DNA of 64,000 nucleotides from Phoenix dactylifera (lineage: Eukaryota; Streptophyta; Magnoliopsida; Arecales; Arecaceae). Under the pieces are notes generated by a model. It had not been told where the DNA came from. It was given only the letters and a program-made list of their open reading frames with translations, and did no database searches. This document shows, one piece after another, positions 47,501 to 60,114 of the stretch (the first letter of the stretch is position 1; each line of letters starts with the position of its first letter). The stretch spans positions 20,326,545 through 20,390,544 of the forward strand of contig NC_052399.1 in assembly GCF_009389715.1 (NCBI RefSeq), in the 5' to 3' direction. The translations under genes and the position numbers were made by a program.

Positions 47501-47666
47501 GTTTACTTAGAAATAAAACAGGGGAAGAAAAAGAATGGGCGGGGATGCAAAAAGGAGAGAGAAAGTGGGTTCATTTTTTTTTAGGATTACCTGTAGGAGA
47601 AGCTTGAGCTATGAATGGGAGAGGGGTGGTGGCGAGAAAGAGGAGGAGGAGAAGGGATCTTTTCAT
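41512..47666 (-). CDS. NHL-repeat protein with signal peptide and one membrane segment
   Basis: Seven exons (47666-47591, 47468-47397, 47315-47145, 46891-46721, 46634-46425, 42494-42412, 42153-41512) with GT-AG borders join in phase to 474 codons. Residues 1-22 are a signal peptide (MKRSLLLLLFLATTPLPFIA). NHL beta-propeller repeats run from about 55 to 225, with words such as VVPHTIRVSPEGELFAVDS, FNHPKGVTMDGKGNVYVADT, TTIAGGKSNVAGYRDGPSED and LLVVDRGNAALRQIS. A hydrophobic segment (IAMVIGAVLAGYVSCLL, 235-251) follows. The rest is a basic, Pro/Ser-rich tail ending DNAYRY. The layout predicts a propeller in the lumen or outside the cell and a cytosolic tail. Plant members are little studied; the propeller is a likely protein-binding surface. 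A 3.9 kb intron separates the propeller from the membrane segment. The acceptor of exon 2 is CAGCAG, so one residue may be optional. Confidence 0.9.
42495..46424 (-). other. NHL gene intron 5, 3.9 kb
   Basis: AT-rich intronic DNA with no recognised exon; the flanking exons join in phase. An A-run is at about 45627-45636 and an (AATA)n stretch at about 45356-45376. The stretch at 44440-44600 is rich in CCCAAACC/AAGCCC words and may be an old repeat. Confidence 0.6.
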
Positions 47667-48867
47667 GGCGCTTTCTTCTTTCTTCTCTGGCAGAAGAAAG
47701 GGCTTCCGGGAGAGTGATCCCTTTCCTTTCTATTATATAGCTGTAAAGAGGGTTTTAGCGCGGAGTGATGCGGCGAAGATGAGCGAGTCGCTGGCAAAGC
47801 GAGGTTCGGCTCTTTGATAAACACCCCGCTGTTGGGTTGCCGGGGTAGGAGAAGCGCCGAGAATGGACAAACGGACGGTGGAGGATGCACCAGAAGTGGC
47901 CTCTACAGTCTCGAGAGCTCTTGGTCTTTTTTTTTTTTTTCCTCTCTCTCTCCTCTCTGTGAAAAAAATAAAAAAACAAAAACAAAAAAGGATAAAGTGG
48001 TAAAATTTTTAGTATTACAGAACTCGAGGCCGAACCCAGCCCAAGACAGTAGGGCCTGCCCTAACCCGTTTCCATATTTAAAAAAAAAAAAAAAAAAAAA
48101 CTGCTGAGATTTTTTTTTTATCTTCTCGTATGATTCTGGCCGACCTACCCCATAAAAATTTCTATAAATTATGTGAATATGGACTTGGCCTAACTTTAAT
48201 CCTGTGAATCTTGTTGGATCCTTTATGATTATCCAAACGGTCTCAAACTTCTCATATAAAAAAATACTGATTGGTTTGCCTCTTGACAAACATGGTTTGG
48301 CAGAACGAAGCTGAGAAATGACTTGGAACAGACAATGTTTGATTACGAGATGATGGTTGAGGGCATGTTGGCAGAAATATGGTTTTTATTCATTCAATCT
48401 ATAATTGTAGTAAAATTTCCTTCTAACTATATTTTAGAATAGTTCAGTTTATAGGCAACGGTTATGAAGCCCTTTAGGGTTGCTCTTAACTTTGCTTCCA
48501 GCATTGTGGGAGTATAGAAGATTTTTTGTCCTTGCATTGATACGGTGCCTGGTCAATAATTCCTCCTGATGAATCCCTTGTCATCCTTCCGTGATGCATC
48601 AAGATTCATCTTCACGATCACAGGATAGGGTGCCTAGGAGATGGAGATGGAAGAAAATGTGGATGAGATTCCTTTATCCATGTGTGGTGCCATTGGTGAT
48701 GGATGACAAGATATCAAAGAATTTGGTTGTCAAACAACTTGCCCAATGATAAGCACAAGCAGGGTCATAATGGTTATTAATAGACGGCAATAGGCATCCA
48801 ATATAGTTTAGTTTTATCGTTGCTGGAATATGAGGATCAAATAGATAGGCAAGTATAGATTGCGGTA
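47667..48867. other. NHL gene upstream region and intergenic DNA
   Basis: The first 200 bp upstream of the NHL start contain a possible TATA (TATTATATAG at about 47730). T-runs and A-runs follow at 47928-47940 and 48078-48100. No gene was recognised. Confidence 0.45.
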
Positions 48868-49307
48868 TGACAACCCAAGACCTCGCATAAAAAAATCGGT
48901 CATAAAGTATTATTTTGATTTCTTAATCCTGCGTAAGTACCCAAAATTTATCTAGTGCATAGCCAATGTAGACCTAAATATATGCTCGCACGGATCATCG
49001 CATGCTCTTCTCATTTAAGCCCTGGCATTCCCGCCAAGCTAAGAGTCCAAATTTATTTAAATCTAATCACAACCACTATGATCGAATATGGTCAACATCA
49101 ATGGATTTGTGCTGCAGTGTCTCCTAATCCACAAAGACTGTAAGCCGGATCCGACTTGATACAATTTGTAAGTACTCACAATTTCACCCACAAAGACTAA
49201 CCGGAAGGTATTATTTGGGTCCCTTGATCTAGTAAAAGTATTCAAAATTTATGCAGTGCATAGCCAATATGGGACTAAATATATGTCCGCATAGAAGCTT
49301 CCATGCA
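48868..49307 (-). mobile_element. Diverged TRIM retroelement, minus orientation
   Basis: Two LTR-like copies (48868-49002 and 49167-49307) share CAAAATTTAT, AGTGCATAGCCAATRT and GACTAAATATATG words. Both resemble the reverse complement of the LTRs at 57970-58714. Next to the right copy, at 49151-49164, CGACTTGATACAA is a decayed reverse complement of the TGGTATCAGAGC primer-binding site, in the expected place. The body between LTRs is about 165 bp, as in the other copy, and non-coding. Confidence 0.72.
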
Positions 49308-50743
49308 TTATGTCAATCGTTGGAAGGTTAGGATTGTTGACCCTCTTTTCATTCCAAACATCTACAGCAAAGTTGTAATTTATTAGCATACATTGGAGAT
49401 CTGTCTCAGAACATGGACAAAGTTTGCAGTTGATAGTATTTCCTGTAGGAAACCTTCCTAAGAAATTTCTCCGAGGATTTCTTCCCCATGCAATTTCCCT
49501 CCAATAGATTCTGACCCCAGGCCCTGCCGCGAGTCTCCAAATCCAAGAAAATTGCAGCTTGTGTCTGAATGGGCCTTATTGTTGCAAAATGATCCTGTAA
49601 ACATCTCTCGCCCGTAGTCTCGTGAAGCTAGCTGCTTGCCGTACCAACGTATCAAAATATTGATGCTTAGAAGGATGGCGAAGTAAACCTCTATGCTAGT
49701 TCTAGAGAAAACAATTTATATGGCAGTTGCTGGTTCCAAGAGCCCTCATTGGCACTTGAGTTATGAGACATGCCAATCATTCTCATTTTGATCCGGATTG
49801 TTAGGGATTGGTAGTTGATTTATCGGTATGTTGAAAATCATGGATCCTACGAATCATCAATATGTTGGCCATCTTCTATCTACCCATTTTCCTTCTTTGT
49901 TGTTAAGATGGGATCACAAGTTAGCGATAAGATTGTGATAGATGCATGGGCGTGCTACTGACGTTGAATTAGCCGGAAATAGGGTGATCAGATGATTATG
50001 AAAACAACGTGGGTCAATGTACCTTGATTTTTAAGAACTTTTATTATCATCATACCGCTCATTCGAAAGAAGATGAATAAAATAGGATAAGATGGAGCTA
50101 GGGCTATAATCTAAGTAATCTACTGTTATTACTACTCCTAAAGATAGAGTTATACTGATGAACTACGACTCTACGAGCAAGACAAAGTAAAGATAAAATA
50201 AAAATAATTAAAAATAAACTAAATTTATTGATGCATCAAAAGATCTTCTTTTCAGCGTACATCCACCTATTTATATACATACAACAACTATAAAATAACC
50301 GTTTGTAATCGACCATATTATCATGATCTTTAGAGGTTTTTGAAATTCATCTCCACGATTCAACATTTTTCATATATATAATATAACCGCAAGTTGAATC
50401 TTTTTCAAAATAAAACTAACATCTTTTGGCCTATACATGGCCAAGTCATGATCCTTCAGCCCATGCTCCCAATACTTAGTTGCATTTTTATGGCTGGATT
50501 TTTTTCCTAAATCTAGCAAGAGTCACATGGCTCTCATTTGTTCCAATTCCTTTATCTCGTTCATGTATTGCTTGTTTATGGTCGCCTGCTAAATTATCGA
50601 GATGGGATGTACATTCTCCTGTTGAATAAACTTTCACAGATTTTGTATATAACCAATAGCTCCCCAAATTGGCAATGGTCCATTTTGAACTTGGAAGTTA
50701 TCTCAATTAGTGAAATTATACTTTGCTGACACCACTTGACTCC
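49308..50743. other. Intergenic, no gene recognised
   Basis: AT-rich sequence with only short ORFs and no recognisable element ends. Confidence 0.5.
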
Positions 50744-50759
50744 AAATGAACCGTACGTT

Positions 50760-51100
50760 GCCACCAAGGTAGTGGCCTGGTGGTAAGGGGGCGATAATTT
50801 CGCCCAAGTTATCCGGGTTCGAAACGCGCGGGCGTCGATTAAATTAGGGGACCGGATGCCCCACGCTCGGCTGGCTTGTTGGTTGTTATGCTTTCGTTCC
50901 ACTTGTACCAAGGTGGCGCTGGGGTGACGTACACGTGAGGCGGTGAACCCAGTGGGGTGAGCCCACGGGTCGGAAAAGGCACGCGAAACCTGCGACCTGT
51001 ATCGAACATTTTCTGGTGGAAGGGGGGCCCAGTAATGGAGCTGCTACGCGGGTGGGCTGGTCCCTCCCCCTCCCCTCCTATTTTTTCACCAAAAAAAAAA
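50760..51100 (+). mobile_element. tRNA-derived SINE
   Basis: The head has a box A-like TAGTGGCCTGGTGGTAAGGG (about 50770-50789) and a box B-like GGGTTCGAAACG (about 50816-50827) at pol III spacing. A GC-rich body and a terminal A-run (51091-51103) follow. It is flanked by a 16-bp duplication, AAATGAACCGTACGTT (50744-50759) and AAATGAACTGTACGTT (51101-51116), with one mismatch. It does not fold as a tRNA gene. Confidence 0.9.
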
Positions 51101-51116
51101 AAATGAACTGTACGTT

Positions 51117-52559
51117 CACAATTAATTGCCCAATTGCCTTTCTCATAAAAGCATCTCTTCGAATCTTTTGCTGCTGCAATCCCAATTCTTGCTTGTTTTT
51201 GGATATATAAATGCTTTCCTATGCTATCAAATACGACTTTCTCTGCCCAGTCTCATGATCCCATAGAAAGGCCTTAAAAGATTTTTAGTCTGATACAAAC
51301 AATATCTGCAACTGCACAATCAGAAAAGAAAGAAAGGAAAAAAAACAAAAATGCTTCCTTCAAGATGTTTGTTGACTCTATCAAAAAAAAAAGAAAAAAG
51401 AAAAAAAAAAGAGACTGAAATGAATGATCTTGATCTGAAAAGAGGAGAGAAAGAAGGGTTGGGGACCCTTAAGAGGAAAGGAAGATGGGTGTCTTATAGG
51501 GATTTGGGTTTGAAACTTTAGTCGAGTGGATTGGGCTTCGTGTAAAGAGCTCGTGTAAAGTGCGCGCATGCAGTCCTCTTGCCAAGTGGTATGCAAAAAA
51601 TTCGCAACACTCGTGAATTTGTTGTCAAGCATAGCACACGAGTTGATAATAGAGTAGAGTTGCCAAGTTAGCAATCACAGTCTTGAAGAATTTTCATGCG
51701 AGCTTCGTTTTTATATTTAAAATGAATCAAACCACTAGTCTATTCTCTCCCATGATATAAGTCGTTTGCTGATGAAACTCTAGAGGCAAAATAATCAAGT
51801 TTTAAACATGACCCCACTTTATTTGCTACCCAGGCAACAAGTGGTTGCAGGATGATTCCAAGCTCTGCGATATCAATGCCAACCTCATCCTTTTTCTAGA
51901 TGAATGAAACCTTTTGCAGGACTACACTGGATTAAATCAATATTAATTATGACGACGACGATGATTCCTCCGCCTCAAGCTTCCTAGCAATTCAGGTTTG
52001 TAGACTGGTTCGCTGGTAGACACAGTCGTTGATTTGGGTGGAAGCTTCAACCACTCAACCTAGTAGCTGATTTTCCGGGATAATGAACAAACCGGAGCCT
52101 GCTTTACTTCAACTCTTCAGCCCCATATCCAAATACCATCATTTCTTAACAAATAGGGCCACGCCATCTTGAGGATTAAGTCTTATTTGGATGGCTGAGT
52201 TAAAAATTTTATAAAATTCATTAGTTAAGCTAGCACAATCAGCAAAATTATAGGATCGTAGGTCGGACTAGGCTTATATCCATAAATATTCCGCAGTGGT
52301 TTTGAAGTAGATTGGCCGAAACTCATAAAGAGAGAGGAAAAAAAAAAAAACCTCAACTCAATCCACGAATATAGATTTAGCCCGCTTCAAAACTATTTCT
52401 CAATATCCCTAGGTATGGGACTAGTTTAATTTGTAATTCTATAATTTTGTTAATTGTACGGACTCTATTCACAAATCTTGAAGAATATTCAGCCGAACCA
52501 TCTAAGGAGCCTTTTTAACGGACTACGAGCTAGATTCAATTTTCTGGCTCCCCGTAGAA
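51117..52559. other. Intergenic, no gene recognised
   Basis: AT-rich sequence with A-runs (about 51380-51410 and 52340-52351). Nothing else was recognised. Confidence 0.5.
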
Positions 52560-53115
52560 TTATGGATAGAGTATTCATCAGCTAGGCTTGGGCCTCGTGC
52601 CGGCACCGGTTGTGGGTGGAGTTCCCTGTTTGGTCGCGCAGCCTCACCGAACCAAAAAAAAGCAAGGAAGCCCTCTCTTTCTTTTAGGCACCAGGCAGGA
52701 CGGCACGGCAGCTGCCGACCCACCCAAGGCGCGCGGGGCCCGTGGGCCCCCACGCTCCACGAGCCAGAGTACGATTGGACGGTAGCGTCGTCCGACGCTG
52801 CGGCGGTACAGCAAAAACGAAAAACGTCGAACAGGTGATCGATATTTTAAGGTGAAAAAGTACGCGCGGTGGGCTGCGACTCCGAGAAGGGCGGGCCCCA
52901 CCGGGCCTGCACGTGATGGAACAGTGCTACGGGGCATGGGCGCCGAGTCAGGCGCGGGTCCCGGGAATCTCGATCCGAGTGTGATGGCCGCTGGGCCTTG
53001 GGTTCGAATGCATTTTCGATTTGACGCTGGTGCGCTCGGTAAAGGCCGACGGATGGAGGCATGGGGCACAGTAGAGCGACTACCAGCCCGTCTGCAACCT
53101 TTCTGGGGAATCTGA
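52560..53115. other. GC-rich island without a recognised gene
   Basis: Base composition changes abruptly to GC-rich. Overlapping ORFs occur on both strands (for example 52644-53069 on -), but their residues are dominated by Pro, Arg, Ala and Gly and show no domain. It may be an old CpG-rich promoter or first-exon remnant. Confidence 0.35.
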
Positions 53116-56100
53116 AAGCTAATGGCGTAGTCTGTGGGCTTTTAACGAAGCTCCAATCTGCGGCTTCCTATCCGCTTACGTGCTTATCATTCATGTAGCT
53201 CAGCTTTTTCAAAAGTTCCAAGGACGCTGCAATGATTTTATGCAGAAAAGCTTATACGAATGATGAATGTCTCTGATTATATTCTCTCTCTATGTCTCCT
53301 TATAGCTTTTTCCTGTATTATTATCATCTGTATTTGCGGTATATTGGATATTTAACTGGTTTAGTGCGAAATACAATTATGGTCCCACTCCCACGTAGTA
53401 CACGAAGAGAAAATTGCTTCAAAAAGGGGGGGGGGGGGGGGGGGGTGGGGAACTAGCCTGCATATCAAGAGCAATCCTTATTGCCGCATGTTACGAAGGA
53501 ATTGATGCTCTAAATCTCTATCATCACAATGTATCTCATAAAGCTATTTAATTATACAATTTTTCCCATGCTATATGGCATCTCATTTTTGGGGAATCAT
53601 GGTTGGGTCCTGTAGCATTACTAAGGAGCAATTTTTTATTTTTCATTGATTTGAATGCCATCAAATTCTAAAGCTACTCCTTAGATCTTGGCCAACCTGC
53701 TTTCACCTTAGTATCAGCCAACCTTAGCAGAGCTCAAGTAATAACCGACCTCAACTCAGATTCTAGCAACAACACCTTTAGCGGCAACGTGATACATGGC
53801 AAGCACATATAAAAACTGGAGAGATCAGGAGAAGTAGTTATAGCTCCACATAGTTCAAGGGTGCAGATAAGAGTAGATGGTTGTAGCCCGTCCACTAATC
53901 TCGAACCTAGAGCCTAATGGAATTGCACTCTCATTTCTATATAGATAGGGCTAGAAAACTCAGGCATACATCTTATTTCAACCTAATCTTATTACTCGTT
54001 TATTAACTTGTATTTTTCACTTTTCAAATCTTTTTATATTTTTTTTACCAAAGTTCTACCCAATTTAGGCATCGGAAGTGATGTTGCTAGAATCTAAGGT
54101 TTGTTAAGTTCGGCTAACTCTCAAGGTGAGATTGATGTTGGCTGCAATCTAAAGTGAAACACTTTATGATGATGGATGATGGAGATATTTGTGAAATGGT
54201 TAACTAGGCTTCCAAGATGTAAATCCAACCTGAAATTACAATTCTTTTGCTAGCAATTTTCTAGCAGGCGATCCTCCGAGGTTTAAGTTAGCCGAATTCG
54301 AAAAAAATAATAAAAGAAAGATAGAGTTTCTAGAGAGAGTGAAGTTCATAGAATGACTTACTTAAGAATCCTCTAGTTGCCTCTATATAGAGGATGAGAT
54401 TGGCGTTGGTTACTCAGATTAATAGAGCATGCAATAACTGCATGGTAATGACTCTTCACAACATTCAATAGTGAAAATATGTACACCGTGATAATTGCTT
54501 TAATTGTACAATTATGACTAAGCTAGGCATGACCATTTTCTTAATGGGCATTAACCACCTTCTGTAGGTCTTTAATGAGATAGATGGAGTTTTCCCATTA
54601 CTTAATTAAGCCGGAACAACACGTTGGCCAAAATCGAGGTAAAGTACTTGGGACCATATCGAGATTAAGAACTTCGGTCTGTCCGAGATCAGGTTGACAA
54701 ATATACTATCATATTAAGAGGGTTCTCAATCGGATCTGTTTCAACAACATTTGATCATCTTTTGGTCTACGGGTTACATTCCATGGTTATTGGACTATTT
54801 GACGGTCCGACTTCACATCGCCGAATCTACCGCATGCCTTCAAGATCAGTGTTTTGGTGATTAGAAAAAAAATAATTACTCTACCAAAAAGGGGCATCGG
54901 GTGTAAGAAAATCGAATGAGCGACGTGGCAAGTGGCAACGGACCTATCCGATAATTTTCAAATATAACCCGCACCCCACCTAGCGGAAAAAGATCACTCC
55001 ATTGACCGTAACAATTAGAATGCCCAGAACGCGCCTACCAAAAGTCCAAAATCATGGCAAGACCTTCCACCCCCCGGTCCTTTTTTTTTTTTTGAATAGA
55101 ATTCTCCCCTGCTGTTCACACGCAAACGGAGCATCTAGAGAAATCGGGATGAAAGATGTTCCCAGAATTTCAGGTTTTAAATTGGAGGGCATTTTCTGTA
55201 ATTAAGCGTGATAAACCCGACAAATAAGTGGACATAGGAGAAGTTCAGAGGGGTTTCTTTATTTCCGATGCCGCGTTTTCGAACGCGGCTGCGCTCCTTT
55301 TCTTCCCTTCCCGCGCGACTTTCTCGTCTTTTGCTACTTCCACCTCGCTCTCCGCCTCGCTTTCTCCGCCCTCGTCTTCGATGTTTTCTAGGCGATAAGC
55401 CCCCGATTACTAGAAAATAGAGGTAATTTTCTCCATTGACGAGCTTTGAGCGAAAAAGATTTCTCCTCCGCATACTACTTCTCTAACTAGTAAAATAGCT
55501 ATAGGCGTCCGATGTCTGACGATCGGATCGGAAGCGCAGGCTTCGTCGAAGAGGGATAGAAGGACCAAGGGGAGGAAGTGCGCACATAGCCCTTTTCCGA
55601 TCCAAGATTTCTGGTAAGTTTTCAAACCTCAGTGGTTGAAATATTTGTGGTTGAAATATTTGCGTTCGTTTTCTTCTTCCGATCCGAGTAACGAAAAACT
55701 CAGTTCAGTTAGATTGATTAATCGATCGCTGCAATCCGACAAAAATCGAAGATCAGAAAATAAAATTATAAGCCGTGCATGGCCAGGCCTTGCCGCTCGC
55801 CATTTTTTTTTTTTTTTGGTTTCGAATTTTTTTAATAAAAACTACAGTTTAATTAATTTTTCCTTAATTATGCTTTTTTTGTGGTTTTCTGTTTGCTAGC
55901 TCGATATTGAAAATATCAAGCGCCGGTTTATATTTTCACTCCCCGTTGTATGCATCGAGTGTCCGTACGAGTCGTGTTCGAATTTTTTTGAATTCGAATA
56001 TCAATAGTTACCGGTTATAGCCGGTTAAATGGGGCTACGCATTCAAAAAGCGCTGGGCCGGGGTAGCAATATAAAACCGCTATTATTCTCCTTACAAAGT

Positions 56101-57969
56101 CCTGCCCATGTCGAGCCACGCTTTGAATCTGGAAGTGCTTTTTGGGCGCGTTATCGTGATGGTCCACGTGAGCATTTTAGCAGTGGGTGGGTCCGCTTCG
56201 GGAATATTTGTCCTGTGCGAGTCATATTATACAACTAGGAACCCACCAGATTCCGTGTTAGAATAAAACAAAAGAATTCCATTTTTTTTACTAACGAATT
56301 AGAAAATGCAACGTGATCAATAGACATAAACAAAGAAGTCTAACTCTACTTTGCGTTGGATTTTACGTAAAAGTTATTTTGGTCTCCATTATGTTCCTCC
56401 TATTTCGCCATTGGCTCCCGTTTAGGAGGACTGTAGTCGGCAAGGTTATGGTTTATTGTGTCATCAGGCTAACCAAATAAACTAATCAACTTATTCTGGG
56501 CCTGGCTAGTTTTAGACTACCAGTAATCGTTAGGTTCTCCTTGGTCTGTGTTAGCCTAACCTAACCACATCCACAATCCAACATATTAACCACGGATACC
56601 ACATTGATGTATGAAGATCTTTGTATTTTTTAATTCCTTGTGCTGGCTATTGGCAGATGCATTATATTCATAACTTGATAACAGTATAGGAAATTGTTGG
56701 TTGAGCTGTAATTGTCAATAATAATTCTTATGACTCTAAAGCGATTTTAGATTCTATCCTTCACACAAAAGATTTTTTTTTTTTTCGAGAAGTGTATTGT
56801 TGGATCGCGCAATAGTATCTATAACATCTGTGCTGATAGATGAAAGAGAGTTTGAAATGCTTTAAGAGATTTGTAAGGTTGATCCAATGGTTGATGTTGC
56901 AAAGAAAAAAAAGAAAAAACAAATATTATTTCGGGCCAAAGATGCAATCCGAACCCTCTAAAGTGTTCGTTTGCCAATGTCAACGTTCGGTAGGTTCGCT
57001 AGAACTCGATGAATTCTACAATTAATTCTCCAACGGATGGAACTTAATCGTACCCCTGGTTTGGTGTCCTGACGCGGTCCATTTATACCCCTGGACTAAA
57101 TGGCTATCTAAGACCCGACTTTTCCAAAGGATCTTTCTAGAACTTCAGGACTTCTGCCCATCTGCCGTTCAATATTTTTTGCACCGGGTCTTAGATTTGC
57201 GCACTTGGAAATATTCAAATTACCAATATTATTTTTCATTTGAAAGTAATCATGCAGACTACCTTTCTAAAACTTTGTGTGAATGTAAGCATAGGATCCT
57301 ACCGTTTCTACATGATTGTATTTTCCATATTTGACTCGATTTTTGTTTTCTTTCTTAATAGATCATGTTACATGTATCTACCTAAATATGGTATCCTTGT
57401 CTGGGAGTTCCAGGCGTTGCATACCGGCATGTTTCATCCGATAAAAGCTTGCTTATAGCTATTAAAAGTTCACGCCTATCTCATTGTCTAGAGGGGGTCT
57501 ACATAATAAAGAGTGACCTATAGAGAGGGTAAATATATTAATAATACTCCATCCATTCTTAACACTAACTTGGGGTTCGGGAGTTTATAAGGGTGATCCA
57601 AATCTGATAAAAATATCGAGAATTGAGCATGTTTAGGTAGCTGCTATAAATTTGCTATTTGTAGCTGACGTGGGAGATCGACCAATAGCTACCATGAAGC
57701 TTTTGACTAACCAAACAAAGCTTGCCACATGATCGATCCAGAGACACGTGGAGAGTCTTTTAAATTTTAAAATCTCCTCTAGTTGGCAACATCTGGACCA
57801 TGTTGTGAACGCAAGTGAAACATCCGCACATAATTTTGGGATGTGCGATTGGTTACCAGAAACGATCAATTCGTACTTTTAAATTCTTTGGCGATGGGCA
57901 TCGATCCTTGTATGCATAAATCATTTCTCGAAGATCCTATAGGTAAATATTTTTGAACTCTTTTATGTC
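53116..57969. other. Intergenic with a G20 run and possible LTR debris
   Basis: A 20-bp G run lies at 53426-53445. The part from about 53640 to 54850 has gypsy-LTR-like words (TTTAGGCATCGGAAGTGATG at about 54065, compare TTAGGCATCGGAGGGTC at 24228) and may be a decayed solo LTR. A GC-rich patch at 55265-55380 and short ORFs (55177-55473, 55636-55899, 56029-56238) show no recognisable content. Confidence 0.4.
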
Positions 57970-58714
57970 TGTGAGGACTCATATGGGCATGTGTTTAGTT
58001 CCACATCGGTTATTCGTTGGGTAAAATTTTGGTACTTATACAGGATCAAGGAATCCAAATAATAAAAACTTCCGGCTAGCCATTTTGGGTGAGAACCTAG
58101 GTTGTTACAAATGGTATCAGAGCGGATTCGACCCATAATCTATGTGGACTAGAGGATACTGCACCACGCATCCATTGGGGCGGACCACGAGCTGATCATG
58201 GTATTTATGATTAGATTTGAATGGATTTGAATCCTTAGCCTGATGAGGACGTTAGGGCTTGAATGAGTGGAGTATGTGAAGATTCGTGCGGGCATGTGTT
58301 TAGTTCCACATCGATTATTTGCTGGTAGATCTTGGATACTTATACAGGATCGAGGAACTCAAATAATACCTTCCGGCTAGCCATTTTGGGTGAGGTCCTA
58401 GGTTGTTATAAATGGTATCTGAGCGGACCCGTTCCATAACCTATGTGCACTAGGGATACTAAAGCACGAATCCATTGGGGCTGACCACGGGCTGATCGTG
58501 AAATTTGTGATTAGATTTGAATAGATTTAAACCCTTAGCCTAACGAGGACATCAGGGCTTAAATGGAGGGAGTATATGAGAATTCATACGGACGTGTGTT
58601 TAGTCCTACATCGGTTATTCGCTGAGTAGATCTTGGGTACTTATACAGGATCAAGGAATCCAAATAATAAAAACTTTCAGCTAGCTATTTTGGGTGAGAT
58701 CTTGAATTGTTACA
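57970..58714 (+). mobile_element. Tandem TRIM retroelement with three LTRs
   Basis: Three LTR copies (57970-58109, 58275-58410, 58575-58714), each about 140 bp, start TGTGARGAYTC or a variant, contain TTTAGTTCCACATCGRTTATT and ACTTATACAGGATC, and end GTTGTTACA or a variant. The first two are each followed by a primer-binding site for initiator Met tRNA, TGGTATCAGAGC (58112) and TGGTATCTGAGC (58413). The two 165-bp internal parts are similar and non-coding, and end in a purine-rich tract before the next LTR. The flanks ATGTC and ATATC could be a 5-bp target duplication with one change. Confidence 0.88.
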
Positions 58715-58802
58715 ATATCTTTGTGCCGCCATTGTACCGCTCTCACAACATCTCTACTGTTTCATGAGAATTCGTTTGACTTAGGCATCAAAAGATTCAT
58801 TC

Positions 58803-59290
58803 TAGGGGTGAAAATGGATGAGATAATATTCGTCCAGATCTATTTTCATATTCGAATTTATTCGAATATATAAAAAAATGTAAGCATTCTACTAATATCC
58901 ATATTTTGTATCCATATTTGTCAAAAAATAAATAAATATGGATATATAGATAGACAACTATCCAATCAGTATTCGAATATTTGATTCTATTTGTAATTTT
59001 ATTTAATTTTAGATGATATTCATAAAAATTTTTAAAAAATAAATAACCACATTAACATTCTATTAACTTGATTTCTTATTTACTTAGTAATATTTTTGAT
59101 TTTGTGATCATAAAGTTTAATTATCATTTGTATCTATATTTTTTATATCCAATTTGTATCCATATTTATTTAAAATAAATATGAATATAAGTTTTTATAT
59201 CTGACTAATATTCGTATCTGCATCTATATTTGTCAAACAAAACAAATATAGACATGGATATACTAGTATTCAATCCGATTTCAACTTTAA
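58803..59290. repeat. AT-rich MITE-like repeat
   Basis: The left edge GGGGTGAAAATGGATGAGAT and the right edge (reverse complement AGGGATTAAAGTTGAAATCG) are weakly inverted. The body is dense in ATCCATATTTGT and AAACAAATATRGA words that also occur at 37320-37700. No target duplication was found. Confidence 0.45.
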
Positions 59291-60114
59291 TCCCTTACGA
59301 AACACTCTCTAGCAAAAGGATTTTTTTGTTTTTGTTGTTTCAGATAGGATCTGGTGCTGGAGTAGAGGTCCAAGCATGATCTCTTCTTTCCACTACCACT
59401 TTGGGAGCGACCAACGTTGAAACCATCGCTATCCGAGCAAAACATCCATTAAATCTCCACCTCGAAGACATATCACTATCTTCAGCTAATCCTTATGGTT
59501 TGAGCAGCTGATCATTCGAGCACTCTAGTAGCTTGATCAGCTCGACGACTTGATCAGGCCGATACCTAGCGGCAATCGTCACCATTGACATATTCTAGAT
59601 TTGTTCCCTCAAAATAACATATTCTCGGTTTTTTTGTCTACATCATATATGTAGATTTTTTTAATGTTGCAATGCAGGAATTTCCCCATCATGGCCCATA
59701 TGAGAATATCATGTCTTGCAGAAAATATTTTAAATGAATAATTCATACTTTTGATTAATGCCGTACACACTAGCTCGTTCTTGCCTTTCACTTTGTCCTT
59801 TTTTATTTTTAGATGAGAAACTCTTTGCCCTCTTTAAAATCTCCTTTGCCGGTTCTTTTCCATTTTTAAAGTAGAATAAACCCTTAAAAAAGACCACCTC
59901 TAAGTTCTAACGGAACATTTCCTCTAAGAAAGCAGGGACCGCAGCCGTCGGATTGCTTCTCTCAGTGCCGTTGGATTTGTTCTCCGCGCGGGACGCCTCA
60001 GCTCCGTTTGTTCCTCTTCATCTATCCTCTCACCAGCTACTTCTATTTCTCTCGCCCTACCGTCTCTTCTGTCTTGGTTACAATACGGGTTTCCCCTTCG
60101 GAAGAAAGCAATAG
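59291..60114 (+). promoter_or_regulatory. Upstream region and leader of the DUF641 gene
   Basis: AT-rich to about 59900, then more GC-rich toward the start codon. A TTTAAAAT/TTTTTAAAGT stretch at about 59838-59872 is a weak TATA-like candidate. No specific site is certain. Confidence 0.4.

Noticed and set aside
50760..50830. Possible tRNA gene
   Set aside because: Box A and box B motifs are present, but the sequence does not form a tRNA cloverleaf and it continues into a 341-bp body with A-tail and target duplication, so it is a SINE.
52644..53069. 141-codon minus-strand ORF in a GC island
   Set aside because: High GC removes stop codons by chance; overlapping ORFs exist in other frames and no domain is visible.
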